The position numbers and the translations under genes are program-made. The notes beneath the pieces were generated by a model. That model did no database searches, was not told the DNA's origin, and worked only from the letters and a program-made list of their open reading frames with translations. A stretch of 64,000 nt of DNA from contig NZ_BMUI01000002.1 of the NCBI RefSeq assembly GCF_014650115.1, positions 372,001 to 436,000 on the forward strand. Direction: 5' to 3'. The DNA is from Streptomyces olivaceoviridis (GTDB taxonomy: Bacteria; Actinomycetota; Actinomycetes; Streptomycetales; Streptomycetaceae). Below, piece by piece: positions 52,746 to 62,465 of the stretch (positions are counted from its first letter, which is position 1; every line of letters starts with the position of its first letter).

Positions 52746-53984
52746 ATGGACCGTTCCCCCGCCACCCCACCGAAGGCCGTCGGGATCGTCTGGCTGCTGC
52801 TCGGCCTCAACACGCTCGGCTCCGCCGGGGCGAAGACCATCGTCCAGCTGCCCCGCTCCCTCATCCAGCTGGTCACCATGGGCTCGCTCGTCGTCGCGTT
52901 CGCGCTGGCGCTGGCGCTCAATGCGCGGCTGCGCATCAGACCCAACGCCTTCGTGTTCCTGCTCACCCTGCTGCTGGTGCCCAGCGTGATCTCCAGCGTG
53001 CACCTGGAGTCCGGGTTCGGCGCGCTGTTCCGCTGCACCCGGCTGACCCTCTTCGTCGGCACGCTGTGGCTGGTGAGCCGCTGGTGGGACGGCGGTGTGA
53101 CGTTCGTCCGCCACCACATCCGGATGTACTTCGCGGTACTCGTGTCGGTGGCCGCGGGCCTCGCCATCTCACCGGGCGCGGCCATGCCCGACCTCTACGG
53201 CGGGCGCCTCGTCGGCGCGCTGTGGCCGCTCACCCCGCCGCAGATCGGGCAGTACACGGCGGTGATCACCGGGCTGACCGTGCTGCTCCTCCTGGGCCGC
53301 CAGGTCGACAGGACCAGCGCGGCGGTGGTCATCGTCCCGTCACTCGTCCTCCTCGCGCTCACCCACACCCGCACGGCCACCGTCGGCCTGCTCGTCGGGC
53401 TGGCGCTGGCGGTCGGCTCGCTCCTGCTGACCAGCGCCGCCGCCCGCCGCTTCTTCACCTGGGCGGTGCTGTCCGCCACGGTGGCCGCCGTGGGGTTCGC
53501 CTCCGCGCTCCAGGCGTGGTTCCTGCGCGGGCAGAGCAAGGAGAACTTCTCCAGCCTCACCGGCCGGGCCAAGGTGTGGGACGCCCTGCTGGCGGCGCCC
53601 CGGACGACCGGGGAGCGGTTCTTCGGCGTGGGCCTGGGCGACAAGTCGTTCGGCGGGCTGCCGATCGACAACAGCTGGCTGGCCGTCTACAACGAGCAGG
53701 GACTGATCGGCGTCTGCCTCGTGGCGGCCGTCCTCCTCGTGCTCGGCGGCGTCGCTCTGCTCCGGCCGCCGTCGCTGCCGAGGGCCTGTGCGATCTTCCT
53801 GATCAGCTACGTCGCGATCTCGTCGTACACCGAGGCCGGCCTCGGCGACGCCTCGCCGTACCTGCTGCACCTGGCCCTGGCCGCCTCGCTGCTCGCGGCC
53901 CCCGCCGCCGCCACACCGCTGCCGGCACCCCCACTCCCCCGACCAGGTGTCCCGCGCTGGGCCCGGGACCGGGAGGTGAGCTGA
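52746..53984 (+). CDS. O-antigen ligase / Wzy-like polymerase membrane protein
   Basis: The 412-residue protein has about 10-11 TM segments and one large loop after the eighth that contains RAKVWDALLAAPRTTGERFFGVGLG, the typical O-antigen ligase/polymerase periplasmic-loop pattern (W-x-x-A, FFGVGLGD). It likely polymerises or transfers the lipid-linked repeat. Start codon choice is uncertain: a GTG nine bases upstream is also possible. Confidence 0.82.
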   Translation: MDRSPATPPKAVGIVWLLLGLNTLGSAGAKTIVQLPRSLIQLVTMGSLVVAFALALALNARLRIRPNAFVFLLTLLLVPSVISSVHLESGFGALFRCTRLTLFVGTLWLVSRWWDGGVTFVRHHIRMYFAVLVSVAAGLAISPGAAMPDLYGGRLVGALWPLTPPQIGQYTAVITGLTVLLLLGRQVDRTSAAVVIVPSLVLLALTHTRTATVGLLVGLALAVGSLLLTSAAARRFFTWAVLSATVAAVGFASALQAWFLRGQSKENFSSLTGRAKVWDALLAAPRTTGERFFGVGLGDKSFGGLPIDNSWLAVYNEQGLIGVCLVAAVLLVLGGVALLRPPSLPRACAIFLISYVAISSYTEAGLGDASPYLLHLALAASLLAAPAAATPLPAPPLPRPGVPRWARDREVS

Positions 53985-53986
53985 CC

Positions 53987-55210
53987 ATGCACGTCCTCGT
54001 GGTGCACAACCGCTACTCCTCGGCGCAGCCGAGCGGCGAGAACCGGGTCGTCGACGAGGAGGTGGAACTGCTGCGCTCGGCCGGCCACCGGGTCGAGGTG
54101 TTCGAGCGGCGCAGCGACGACATCGCCGGCCGGTCCCTGCCCGGCAAGGTCGCGGTGCCGCTGCTCGTGCCGTGGAATCCAGCGGTCCGCAGGGAGCTCA
54201 CCGCCAGGCTCCGTGCCGAGCGGCCGGATGTGGTGCACGTCCACAACGTCTTCCCGCTCCTGTCGCCCGCGGTCCTCGCCGCCTGCGCCGACGCCGGTGT
54301 GCCCGTGGTCGCCACGCTGCACAACTACACCCAGATCTGCCCGCCCGGCACGCTGCGGCGGGACGGCCGGCTGTGCACCGAGTGCGTCGGCCCGGCGGCG
54401 CCGCTGCCCGCCGTCCGGCACGGCTGCTACCGGGGCTCCCGTCTCGCGACGGTGCCGCTCGCGGTGAGCCTGTCGGTCAACCGGCGGCGGTGGTGGTCGG
54501 GCGTGGAGCGGTTCTTCTGCATCTCCGAGGCGCAGCGCGACGTCCTGGTGCGCGCGGGTATGCCGGCCGGGCTGCTGACGGTGAAGCACAACTTCGTCCC
54601 CGACCCCGGCGCCCGCCGGGTGGGCGACGGGGAGCAGGTGCTCTTCCTCGGCCGGCTCGCGGAGGCCAAGGGGGTGCGGCTGCTCATGGCCGCGTGGGAC
54701 GACATCGCGGCGGAGGGCGGTGTGGGCGTGCCGCTCGTGCTCGCCGGCGCGGGGCCCCTGGAGCGGGAGGTGACCGCGTGGGCGGCGGGCCGGGACGACG
54801 TGCGCTACGCCGGCCTGCTCGACCCGGCCCAGGTCCGGCAGGCCGTCGCGCGGTCGGTCGCCGTGGTGGCTCCGTCGGTGGCCATGGAGACGTTCGGCCT
54901 GGTGGTCGCGGAGGCGATGGCGGCGGGGGTGCCCGCTGTCGCCGCCGGTCACGGCGCCTTCGTCGAACTCGTGGAGGACGGGGTGACCGGGCTGCTGCAC
55001 CGGCCGGGCGAGTCCGCCTCGCTCGCGCAGTGCGTACGCCGGATCGCGGCCCGGCCGGAGCTGGGCCGGGAGATGGGCGAGGCGGCCCGGCGCCGTTACG
55101 AGAAGGGCTTCAGCCCGGCCGTCGGGCTTCAGCGCCTGGAGGAGGAGTACCGCGCCGCGCTCGCGGGGCGGACGCAACCAAGGGGGGACGGAATCAATGG
55201 GGGGCACTAG
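53987..55210 (+). CDS. Glycosyltransferase family 4
   Basis: The 407-residue GT-B enzyme starts MHVLVVHNRYSSAQPSGENRVVDEE. It has HVHNVFPLLSPAVL, a Cys-rich insert (ICPPGTLRRDGRLCTECVG), the donor-site VLFLGRLAEAKGVRLLMAAW and the EX7E motif around METFGLVVAEAMAAGVPAV (about 300-318). The insert with paired Cys near residues 115-145 is common in GT4 enzymes of this start type. The ATG is three bases after the previous stop region. Confidence 0.93.
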   Translation: MHVLVVHNRYSSAQPSGENRVVDEEVELLRSAGHRVEVFERRSDDIAGRSLPGKVAVPLLVPWNPAVRRELTARLRAERPDVVHVHNVFPLLSPAVLAACADAGVPVVATLHNYTQICPPGTLRRDGRLCTECVGPAAPLPAVRHGCYRGSRLATVPLAVSLSVNRRRWWSGVERFFCISEAQRDVLVRAGMPAGLLTVKHNFVPDPGARRVGDGEQVLFLGRLAEAKGVRLLMAAWDDIAAEGGVGVPLVLAGAGPLEREVTAWAAGRDDVRYAGLLDPAQVRQAVARSVAVVAPSVAMETFGLVVAEAMAAGVPAVAAGHGAFVELVEDGVTGLLHRPGESASLAQCVRRIAARPELGREMGEAARRRYEKGFSPAVGLQRLEEEYRAALAGRTQPRGDGINGGH

Positions 55211-56461
55211 ATGACACGATGCCGACTCTGCGGCTCGGCGACACTGGCGAGCGTCGTCGACCTGGGGGCGACGCCGCCGTGCGAGAGCTTTCTCGCCGCG
55301 GACCAACTGGACCGGCCGGAGCCCGCGTACCCGCTGCACCTGCGGGTCTGCACCGACTGCTGGCTCGCGCAGATCCCGCCGCTGATCACGCCGGAGGAGA
55401 CGTTCACGGAGTACGCGTACTTCTCCTCGTACTCGACGTCCTGGGTGGAGCACGCGCGCACGTTCGTCGCCGATGCCGTGCGGCGGGCGGGGCTCGGCCC
55501 GGACGCCTTCGTGGTCGAGGTCGCGAGCAACGACGGATACCTGCTGAAGCACGTGGTGGACCGGGGGATCCGCTGCCTCGGCATCGAGCCGTCGGAGAAC
55601 GTCGGCGCCGCGGCACGCGACGCGGGTGTGCCCACGCTCACGGAGTTCCTGAGCCCGGACACCGGCGCGGCCGTGCGCGACGAGCACGGCCCGGCGAACC
55701 TGGTCGTGGCCAACAACGTGTACGCGCACATCCCCGACGTCGTCGGGTTCACCCGGGGGCTGCGCGCCCTGGTCGCCGACGACGGCTGGGTCTCCATCGA
55801 GGTGCAGCACCTGCTGACCCTGATCGAGGAGAACCAGTACGACACGATCTACCACGAGCACTTCCAGTACTACACGGTCGCCTCCGCGATCCGGGCCCTG
55901 GCGAGCGGCGGACTCGCGCTCGTGGACGTCGAGTTGCTGCCCACGCACGGCGGTTCCATCCGGCTGTGGGCCCGGCCGGCCGAGGTGGCCGGCGAGCCGG
56001 CCCGGCGGGTGGCCGACGTGCTGGACCGGGAGAAGGCCGCCGGGCTCCAGGAGCTGTCCGGGTACGCCGAGTTCTCCGCCCGGGTGGCCAAGGTGCGCCG
56101 GGACCTCCTCACGTTCCTGATCGAGGCGGCCGAGCGCGGCGAGACGGTCGTCGGCTACGGGGCCCCGGGCAAGGGCAACACCCTGCTCAACCACTGCGGC
56201 ATCCGCCCCGACCTGCTCGCGTACACGGTCGACCGCAACCCCTACAAGCACGGCAGGTTCACCCCGGGCACCCGCATCCCGATCCTGCCGCCCGAGCGGA
56301 TCGCCGCCGACAAGCCGGACTACGTGCTCGTCCTCCCGTGGAACCTGCGGGCCGAGCTCGTCGAGCAGCTGTCCTACGTGCACGACTGGGGCGGCCGGCT
56401 GGTCTTTCCCATCCCGGAACTGAGCGTCGTCGAGGTCGCGTCCCGAAAGGTCACAGCATGA
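55211..56461 (+). CDS. Zinc-binding sugar C-methyltransferase
   Basis: The 416-residue protein has the N-terminal putative zinc-binding domain (CRLCGSATL then CTDCW), a central SAM domain (VEVASNDGYLLKHV) and the C-terminal C-methyltransferase domain with GAPGKGNTLLNHCGI and YTVDRNPYKHGRFTPG. This order matches NDP-hexose C-methyltransferases that make branched sugars. It begins the sugar-modification block and directly abuts the upstream GT4 (no gap). Confidence 0.9.
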   Translation: MTRCRLCGSATLASVVDLGATPPCESFLAADQLDRPEPAYPLHLRVCTDCWLAQIPPLITPEETFTEYAYFSSYSTSWVEHARTFVADAVRRAGLGPDAFVVEVASNDGYLLKHVVDRGIRCLGIEPSENVGAAARDAGVPTLTEFLSPDTGAAVRDEHGPANLVVANNVYAHIPDVVGFTRGLRALVADDGWVSIEVQHLLTLIEENQYDTIYHEHFQYYTVASAIRALASGGLALVDVELLPTHGGSIRLWARPAEVAGEPARRVADVLDREKAAGLQELSGYAEFSARVAKVRRDLLTFLIEAAERGETVVGYGAPGKGNTLLNHCGIRPDLLAYTVDRNPYKHGRFTPGTRIPILPPERIAADKPDYVLVLPWNLRAELVEQLSYVHDWGGRLVFPIPELSVVEVASRKVTA

Positions 56462-57252
56462 AGGTCGTTCTGTTCTGCGGCGGTTACGGGATGCGGATGC
56501 GCAGCGGTGCCGCGGACGACGTGCCCAAGCCGATGGCGATGGTCGGCCCCAGACCGCTGATCTGGCACGTCATGCGCTACTACGCGCACTTCGGCCACAC
56601 GGAGTTCATCCTGTGCCTCGGGTACGGGGCCCATCACATCAAGAACTTCTTCCTCACCTACGAGGAGACGACGTCCAACGACTTCGTGCTGCGGGGCGGG
56701 CGGACCGAGCTGCTGTCCACCGACATCTCGGACTGGACGATCACGTTCGCGCAGACCGGCATCGAGTCGCCGATCGGTGAGCGGCTGCGCCGGGTGCGGC
56801 ACCACCTGGACGGCGACGAGATGTTCCTCGCCAACTACGCCGACGTGCTCACCGACGCCCCGCTGCCCGAGATGGTCGAGAACTTCGCCCGGCGCGACGC
56901 CGGTGCCTCGATGATGGTGGTGCCGCCGCAGTCGTCGTTCCACTGCGTGGAGCTGGGCGAGGGCGGCCTGGTGGGGGGCATCACGGCGGTGAGCGAACTG
57001 CCGCTGTGGGAGAACGGCGGCTACTTCGTGCTCCGCCAGGAGGTCTTCGACCACATCCCCGAGGACGGGGACCTGGTCGCCGACGGCTGCGCCGAACTGG
57101 CCAAGCGCGGACGGCTGGTGGCGCACCAGCACCGCGGCTTCTGGAAGCCGACCGACACCGTGAAGGAGCGGGCCGCGCTCGACGCCGCCTATGCCCGGGG
57201 CGACCGTCCGTGGGCCGTGTGGGAACGGGACGGCGCGGGGGTGACCGCGTGA
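56458..57252 (+). CDS. Sugar-1-phosphate cytidylyltransferase (glucose-1-phosphate cytidylyltransferase-like)
   Basis: The 264-residue nucleotidyltransferase has the N-terminal loop FCGGYGMRMR, the KPMAMVGPRPLIWHVM segment and the catalytic-site NYADVLTD. The sequence pattern is that of RfbF-type enzymes making CDP-glucose, though the first loop is a little altered. No CDP-glucose 4,6-dehydratase is seen in the window, so it may lie beyond 64 kb or another sugar is used. The ATG overlaps the methyltransferase stop. Confidence 0.87.
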   Translation: MKVVLFCGGYGMRMRSGAADDVPKPMAMVGPRPLIWHVMRYYAHFGHTEFILCLGYGAHHIKNFFLTYEETTSNDFVLRGGRTELLSTDISDWTITFAQTGIESPIGERLRRVRHHLDGDEMFLANYADVLTDAPLPEMVENFARRDAGASMMVVPPQSSFHCVELGEGGLVGGITAVSELPLWENGGYFVLRQEVFDHIPEDGDLVADGCAELAKRGRLVAHQHRGFWKPTDTVKERAALDAAYARGDRPWAVWERDGAGVTA

Positions 57253-57896
57253 TCCGGCTCGGGGCGGGGCGCCTGGAGAGGATCGTCGCGGTGGGCGCGC
57301 ACTGCGACGACATCGCCATCGGCGCCGGCGGCACGCTGCTGACGCTGTGCCTCGCGCGGCCGGGTGTCCGTGTCGACGCGCTGGTGCTCTCCGGTGGCGG
57401 CGGCGAGCGGGAGCAGGAGGAGCGGGCCGCGCTCGCCGCCTTCTGCCCCGGCGCCGACCTGCGGCTGACCGTGCACAAGCTGCCGGACGGCCGGATGCCC
57501 GTGCACTGGGACGAGGCCAAGTCCGCCGTCGAGGAACTGCGCGAGCGGACCGACCCGGATCTGGTCCTGGCCCCGCGCACCGACGACGCGCACCAGGACC
57601 ACCGCGGTCTGGCGCGGCTGGTACCGACCGCGTTCCGCGACCACCTGGTCCTCGGCTACGAGATCGTCAAGTGGGACGGCGATCTCGGCCGGCCGTCCGC
57701 CTACCAGCCGCTGTCGCCGGAGATCGCCGAACGGAAGGTACGGCTGCTCCAGGAGCACTACCCCTCGCAGCGGCACCGGCCCTGGTACGACCGGGAGGCC
57801 TTCCTCGGCCTGGCCCGGATCCGCGGCATCGAATGCCACGAGCGCTACGCCGAGGCGTTCGCCGTCACCAAACTCACGCTCGACCTGGGGGAATGA
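57249..57896 (+). CDS. PIG-L-family deacetylase
   Basis: The 215-residue zinc enzyme has the first metal motif AHCDDIAIGAGG (residues 17-28; AHPDDE variant) and the second DDAHQDHRG (about 114-122). It should remove an N-acetyl group from a GlcNAc-like sugar or its derivative. It overlaps the cytidylyltransferase gene by four bases (GTGA), placing it in the activated-sugar block. Confidence 0.9.
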   Translation: MIRLGAGRLERIVAVGAHCDDIAIGAGGTLLTLCLARPGVRVDALVLSGGGGEREQEERAALAAFCPGADLRLTVHKLPDGRMPVHWDEAKSAVEELRERTDPDLVLAPRTDDAHQDHRGLARLVPTAFRDHLVLGYEIVKWDGDLGRPSAYQPLSPEIAERKVRLLQEHYPSQRHRPWYDREAFLGLARIRGIECHERYAEAFAVTKLTLDLGE

Positions 57897-57899
57897 ACC

Positions 57900-58925
57900 T
57901 TGCGCGTACTGCTCACCGGACACCAGGGCTACCTGGGCACCGTCATGGCCCCGGTCCTCACGGCCGCCGGACACGAGGTCGTCGGCCTCGACGCCGGCCT
58001 GTTCGCCGACTGCGTCCTCGGCCCGGCGCCCGCCGACCCGCGGGGGCACCGGGTGGACCTGCGCGACGTCACGGCCGACCACCTGGCCGGGGTGGACGCC
58101 GTGATCCACCTGGCCGCGCTCTCCAACGACCCGCTGGGATCGCTGGCGCCGGAGCTCACCTACGACATCAACCACCATGCGTCCGTACGGCTGGCCCGGC
58201 TGGCCCGCGACGCCGGGGTGGCGCGCTTCCTGTACGCGTCGACCTGCTCCGTCTACGGTGCCGCCGGCGGCGACGAGCTGGTGGCCGAGGACGCCCCGCT
58301 GCGCCCGGTGACGCCGTACGCGGAGTCCAAGGTGCGGGTGGAGGACGACCTGCACTCCCTGGCCGACGGCGACTTCACCCCGGTGTACATGCGCAACGCC
58401 ACCGCCTTCGGCTACTCGCCCCGGCTGCGCGCCGACATCGTGCTCAACAACCTGGTGGGCCACGCGCTGCTGTCCGGCGAGGTCCTCGTGCTCTCCGACG
58501 GCACCCCCTGGCGCCCGCTGGTGCACGCCGCCGACATCGCACGGGCCTTCACGGCCGCGCTGGACGCGCCCCGGGAAGCGGTGCACGACCGTGCGTTCAA
58601 CATCGGCAGCGAGGTCAACAACGTCACCGTCGCCGAGATCGCCGCGCAGGTCGCCGAGGCGGTGTCCGGCGCGAAGGTGGTGATCACCGGGGAGACCGGT
58701 GCCGATCCGCGGTCGTACCGGGTGGACTTCTCCCGGTTCCGCGCCGCGGTGCCCGGCTTCGACTGCGAGTGGACGGTGAAGCGGGGCGCGCTCGAACTCG
58801 CCGACGCGTACCGGGCGTTCGGCCTGACCCGGGAGGACTTCGAGCAGCGCTTCACCCGCCTCGCCGTGCTGCGCGCGGCGTCCGAGTCCGGCGCCGTCGA
58901 CGACACCCTGCGGTGGCGCCCGTGA
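57900..58925 (+). CDS. NAD-dependent epimerase/dehydratase (extended SDR)
   Basis: The 341-residue SDR has the NAD loop TGHQGYLG (residues 6-13), STCSVYG and the catalytic YAESK (about 141-145). It resembles nucleotide-sugar epimerase/reductases; it lacks features that would make it a certain 4,6-dehydratase. TTG start three bases after the deacetylase stop. Confidence 0.88.
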   Translation: MRVLLTGHQGYLGTVMAPVLTAAGHEVVGLDAGLFADCVLGPAPADPRGHRVDLRDVTADHLAGVDAVIHLAALSNDPLGSLAPELTYDINHHASVRLARLARDAGVARFLYASTCSVYGAAGGDELVAEDAPLRPVTPYAESKVRVEDDLHSLADGDFTPVYMRNATAFGYSPRLRADIVLNNLVGHALLSGEVLVLSDGTPWRPLVHAADIARAFTAALDAPREAVHDRAFNIGSEVNNVTVAEIAAQVAEAVSGAKVVITGETGADPRSYRVDFSRFRAAVPGFDCEWTVKRGALELADAYRAFGLTREDFEQRFTRLAVLRAASESGAVDDTLRWRP

Positions 58926-60196
58926 CCGGGGCCGGCGAGGAGATGTACGCGCTGGTGGAGCGGATGTACCCGCTGTGCCGGAGCATCACCGGCGACGGTG
59001 TGCGCGCCACCTTGGACATCGTCGGGGAGTACATCCCGCTCCGGAGGCACGAGGTGCCGACCGGCACGCAGGTGCTCGACTGGACCGTGCCGCAGGAGTG
59101 GAACATCCGCGACGCGTACATCGCCGACACCGCCGGGAACCGGGTCGTCGACTTCGCCGCGTCCAGCCTGCACGTGCTCGGCTACAGCGTGCCGGTGTCG
59201 GCGACCATGCCGCTGGCCGAACTGCGCGGACATCTGCACACCCTGCCGGAGCACCCGGGCTGGGTGCCGTACCGCACCAGTTACTACAAGCCGGACTGGG
59301 GGTTCTGCCTGGCCCAGGAGACCCTGGACGCGATGGAGGACGGCGACTACGAGGTCCGTATCGACTCCACCCTCGCGGACGGCCACCTCACCTACGCCGA
59401 GCACGTGGTCCCCGGGCAGGTACCCGACGAGGTGCTCGTCTCCTGCCACGTCTGCCACCCGTCGCTGGCCAACGACAACCTGGCCGGCATCGCCGTGGCG
59501 ACGTTCCTGGCCCTGGCGCTGGCCCGGCAGACGCCGTACCACACCTACCGGTTCGTCTTCGCGCCCGGCACCATCGGCGCGATCACATGGCTGGCCCGCA
59601 ACGCGGAGCGGGTGGACCGGGTCAGGCACGGCCTGGTGCTGGCCTGCGCCGGCGACCCCGGGCAGCTGACGTACAAGCAGAGCCGGCGCGGCGACGCGGA
59701 GATCGACCGGGTGATGCGGCACGTCCTGACCGCTTCCGAACGCCCGCACCGCGTCACCGAGTTCACTCCGTACGGCTACGACGAGCGGCAGTACTGCTCG
59801 CCCGGGTTCAACCTGGGCGTGGGCTCGCTCACCCGGACCCCGTACGCGGGCTATCCCGAGTACCACACCTCGGCGGACGACCTGGACTTCGTCTCCCCGG
59901 AGGCGATGGCCGACACGCTCGCCGTGTGCCGCGAGGCGTTCGCCGTCCTCGACCGCGACCGGCGGTACGTCAACCTCAGCCCGCACGGCGAACCGCAGCT
60001 GGGCCGACGGGGGTTGTACGACGCGCTCGGCGGGCGCAGCGACACCAAGCAGGCCCAGCTGGCCATGCTCTGGGTGCTCAGCCTCTCCGACGGCGAGCAC
60101 GGTCTGCTGGACGTCGCCGAGCGGTCCGGGCTGCCGTTCGACACCGTCGCCGCCGCGGCCGACGCCCTGCACGGCGCCGGGCTGATCAAGGCATGA
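58922..60196 (+). CDS. DUF4910-domain (aminopeptidase-like) protein
   Basis: The 424-residue protein matches the DUF4910 pattern: RSITGDGVRATLDIV at the start, then VSCHVCHPSLANDNLAGIAVA (metal-site region, about 175-195) and PGFNLGVGSLTRTPYAGYPEYHTS. A C-terminal winged-helix region (about 355-424) follows. These proteins have an M28-peptidase-like fold and are recurrent in nucleotide-sugar clusters next to SDR and 3,5-epimerase genes; their reaction is unknown to me. A sugar-linked amide hydrolase or ligase-like role is speculative. Overlaps the SDR gene. Confidence 0.85.
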   Translation: MTGAGEEMYALVERMYPLCRSITGDGVRATLDIVGEYIPLRRHEVPTGTQVLDWTVPQEWNIRDAYIADTAGNRVVDFAASSLHVLGYSVPVSATMPLAELRGHLHTLPEHPGWVPYRTSYYKPDWGFCLAQETLDAMEDGDYEVRIDSTLADGHLTYAEHVVPGQVPDEVLVSCHVCHPSLANDNLAGIAVATFLALALARQTPYHTYRFVFAPGTIGAITWLARNAERVDRVRHGLVLACAGDPGQLTYKQSRRGDAEIDRVMRHVLTASERPHRVTEFTPYGYDERQYCSPGFNLGVGSLTRTPYAGYPEYHTSADDLDFVSPEAMADTLAVCREAFAVLDRDRRYVNLSPHGEPQLGRRGLYDALGGRSDTKQAQLAMLWVLSLSDGEHGLLDVAERSGLPFDTVAAAADALHGAGLIKA

Positions 60197-61521
60197 CGCC
60201 GATGACCACCGAGGGGGAGAATCCGCAGACAACGGCGCCACCGGCGACCCGGGCCGGACACGCCCGGAGGTCCGCCAGGCGGGCCGTCGCCGGCCGGCTG
60301 TCCTGGGGGCTCGCCGACCAGGCGGCCTCCAGCATCAGCAACTTCGCGGTGGGCATCTACGTGGCCCGCTCGCTGGGGGTGACCGCGTTCGGCGTGTTCA
60401 GCCTCGCCTGGGTGACCTACGGCGTCGTGCTCAACGTCTCGCGCGGCCTTGCCACCGACCCTCTCGTGGTGCGCTTCAGCGGCGTGCCGGACGCGTCCTG
60501 GCGCGGGGCGGTGGCCCGGTCGTCGGGTACCGCGCTCGGCGTGGGATCCGCCATCGGCGCGGTGTGCCTGGTGGTCGGGCTCGGTCTCGGCGGCCGGGTG
60601 GGGCCCGCGTTCGCCTGCCTCGGCGTCCTGCTGCCGGGGCTGCTGTTGCAGGACGCCTGGCGGTTCTCGTTCTTCGCCGCCGGCGCCGGGCGGAAGGCCT
60701 TCGTCAACGACCTCGTGTGGTGCGTCGCGCTCGTCCCGGCCATGGTCCTGGCGGCCCACGTGGGCAGCGTGGCCGCGTTCGTGCTCGCCTGGGGGGCCTC
60801 CGCCGCGGTGGCCGCGGCGTACGGCTGCCTCCAGTCCGGGATCCGGCCCGAGGTGAGCGGAGCACGCGCGTGGCTGCGCGAGCACCGCGACCTCGGCTAC
60901 CGGTACCTGGTCGAGAACGTGAGCCTCAGCGGCGCGAGCCAGTTGCGGGCGTACGGGCTCGGCGCGATCGCCGGTGTCGGCGCGGTGGGCGCGGTGCGGG
61001 GCGCCGAGCTCCTGATGGGCCCCTTCCTCGCCGTACTGATGGGACTGTCTCTGGTGACCGTCCCGGAGGCGGCACGGGTGCTGCGGCAGGCCCCGCACCG
61101 CCTCGGCACGTTCTGCCTCCTGCTGGGCGGCGGGCAGGCCGCCGGCGCGCTGCTCTGGGGCGGGTCGCTGCTGCTGGTGCCGGACCGGCTCGGCGGCCTC
61201 GTGCTGGGCGGCGTCTGGCACTCCGCCTCGCAGCTCATCGCGCCGATCACCCTCAGCGTCGCGGGCGCCGGCCTCGGCACCGGTGCCGCGGCCGGGCTGC
61301 GCGCGCTCGGCGCGGCCCGGCGCAGCCTGCGCTCCCAGCTGTTCGCCTCCGCCTGCTATGTCGGCGGCGGGCTCGGCGGGGCGGCCGTCGCGGGCACGGT
61401 CGGCTCGGCCTGGGGCGTCGCCACCGCGACCGTCAGCGGCTCGGCCGTGTGGTGGCTGCACCTGCGGTCCGCCCTGCGCGAGCAGCACCACGACTCCGTT
61501 CCCGAAGTGAGGACCTCATGA
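60193..61521 (+). CDS. Polysaccharide flippase-like membrane protein (MOP superfamily)
   Basis: The 442-residue protein has about 12 TM segments after a polar leader of ~40 residues. It includes LSWGLADQAASSISNFAVGIYVARSLGVTAFG, resembling the first helices of Wzx-type polysaccharide transporters (ADQ...SSISNF...LG..AFG). It probably flips the lipid-linked repeat across the membrane. A second Met at codon 4 could also start it. Confidence 0.82.
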   Translation: MTPMTTEGENPQTTAPPATRAGHARRSARRAVAGRLSWGLADQAASSISNFAVGIYVARSLGVTAFGVFSLAWVTYGVVLNVSRGLATDPLVVRFSGVPDASWRGAVARSSGTALGVGSAIGAVCLVVGLGLGGRVGPAFACLGVLLPGLLLQDAWRFSFFAAGAGRKAFVNDLVWCVALVPAMVLAAHVGSVAAFVLAWGASAAVAAAYGCLQSGIRPEVSGARAWLREHRDLGYRYLVENVSLSGASQLRAYGLGAIAGVGAVGAVRGAELLMGPFLAVLMGLSLVTVPEAARVLRQAPHRLGTFCLLLGGGQAAGALLWGGSLLLVPDRLGGLVLGGVWHSASQLIAPITLSVAGAGLGTGAAAGLRALGAARRSLRSQLFASACYVGGGLGGAAVAGTVGSAWGVATATVSGSAVWWLHLRSALREQHHDSVPEVRTS

Positions 61522-62465
61522 CCGACCGACCCAGGCTGAGCATCGGCCTGCCCGTGTACAACGGCGAGGAGTACCTGGCCGAGTCGCTCGACGCCCTGCT
61601 CGGCCAGACCTACGAGGACTTCGAGCTGGTCGTCTCCGACAACGCCTCGACCGACGGGACCCGGGACATCTGCCGCGCGTACGCCGCGAAGGACTCCCGC
61701 ATCCGGTACATCCGCCTGCCCCGGAACATCGGCGCCACCCCGAACCACAACCATGTGTTCGCCGAGTGCCGCGGCGAGCTGTTCAAGTGGGCCTCGCACG
61801 ACGACCTGTACGGCCGGGACCTGCTGCGGCGCTGCGTCGAGGCGCTGGACGAGCGGCCGCACGTGATCCTCGCCCACGCCGACCAGGCGGTCATCGACGG
61901 CGACGGCCAGGTGAAGGTCCCCTACGAGTACACGCTCGCCACGGCCTCGCCGCACGCGCCGGAGCGCTTCCGCAGCATGCTGTTCGAACCCGGCGGCGAC
62001 GACTTCTACGGGGTGATCCGGGCCGACGTGCTGCGCCGGGTGAGACCGATGGACAGCTACCACCACGCGGACCGCACGTTCGTCGCCGAGATCGGCCTGC
62101 ACGGGCCCTTCCACCAGGTACCGGAGCTGCTGTACTTCCGCCGCGACCACCCCACCCGCGCCGAGCGGGCGAACCCGTCCAAGCGCTCCCGGTGCGTCAA
62201 CCTGGACCCGCGCCGGGCCGGCCCGCTGCACCCGACGCCCCGGCTGCTCGCCGAGTACGTCTGGGGCTTCGTCTCGGCGATCCGGCGGGCGCCGTTGTCC
62301 CCGGCCGACCGGCGCGCGTGCTACCGCCACCTGGCCGCGTGGATGGCCAGCCGGGCCCGGCCGGGCGCCGGCGAGCGGGTCGAGGACCGCGCCCCGGTCG
62401 ACCCGGCGGGGCTCACCGTCTCGGTCGACGCCCTGGTCGCCGGCCGTGAGGGGAGGCCGGCGTGA
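61518..62465 (+). CDS. Glycosyltransferase family 2
   Basis: The 315-residue GT-A enzyme has the nucleotide-binding start LSIGLPVYNGEEYLAESL, VVSDNASTDGT (residues 37-47) and a DD-containing donor site (KWASHDDLYGRDLL). The C-terminal part (about 200-315) is Arg/Pro-rich and typical of EPS GT2 proteins. The ATG overlaps the flippase stop. Confidence 0.93.
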   Translation: MTDRPRLSIGLPVYNGEEYLAESLDALLGQTYEDFELVVSDNASTDGTRDICRAYAAKDSRIRYIRLPRNIGATPNHNHVFAECRGELFKWASHDDLYGRDLLRRCVEALDERPHVILAHADQAVIDGDGQVKVPYEYTLATASPHAPERFRSMLFEPGGDDFYGVIRADVLRRVRPMDSYHHADRTFVAEIGLHGPFHQVPELLYFRRDHPTRAERANPSKRSRCVNLDPRRAGPLHPTPRLLAEYVWGFVSAIRRAPLSPADRRACYRHLAAWMASRARPGAGERVEDRAPVDPAGLTVSVDALVAGREGRPA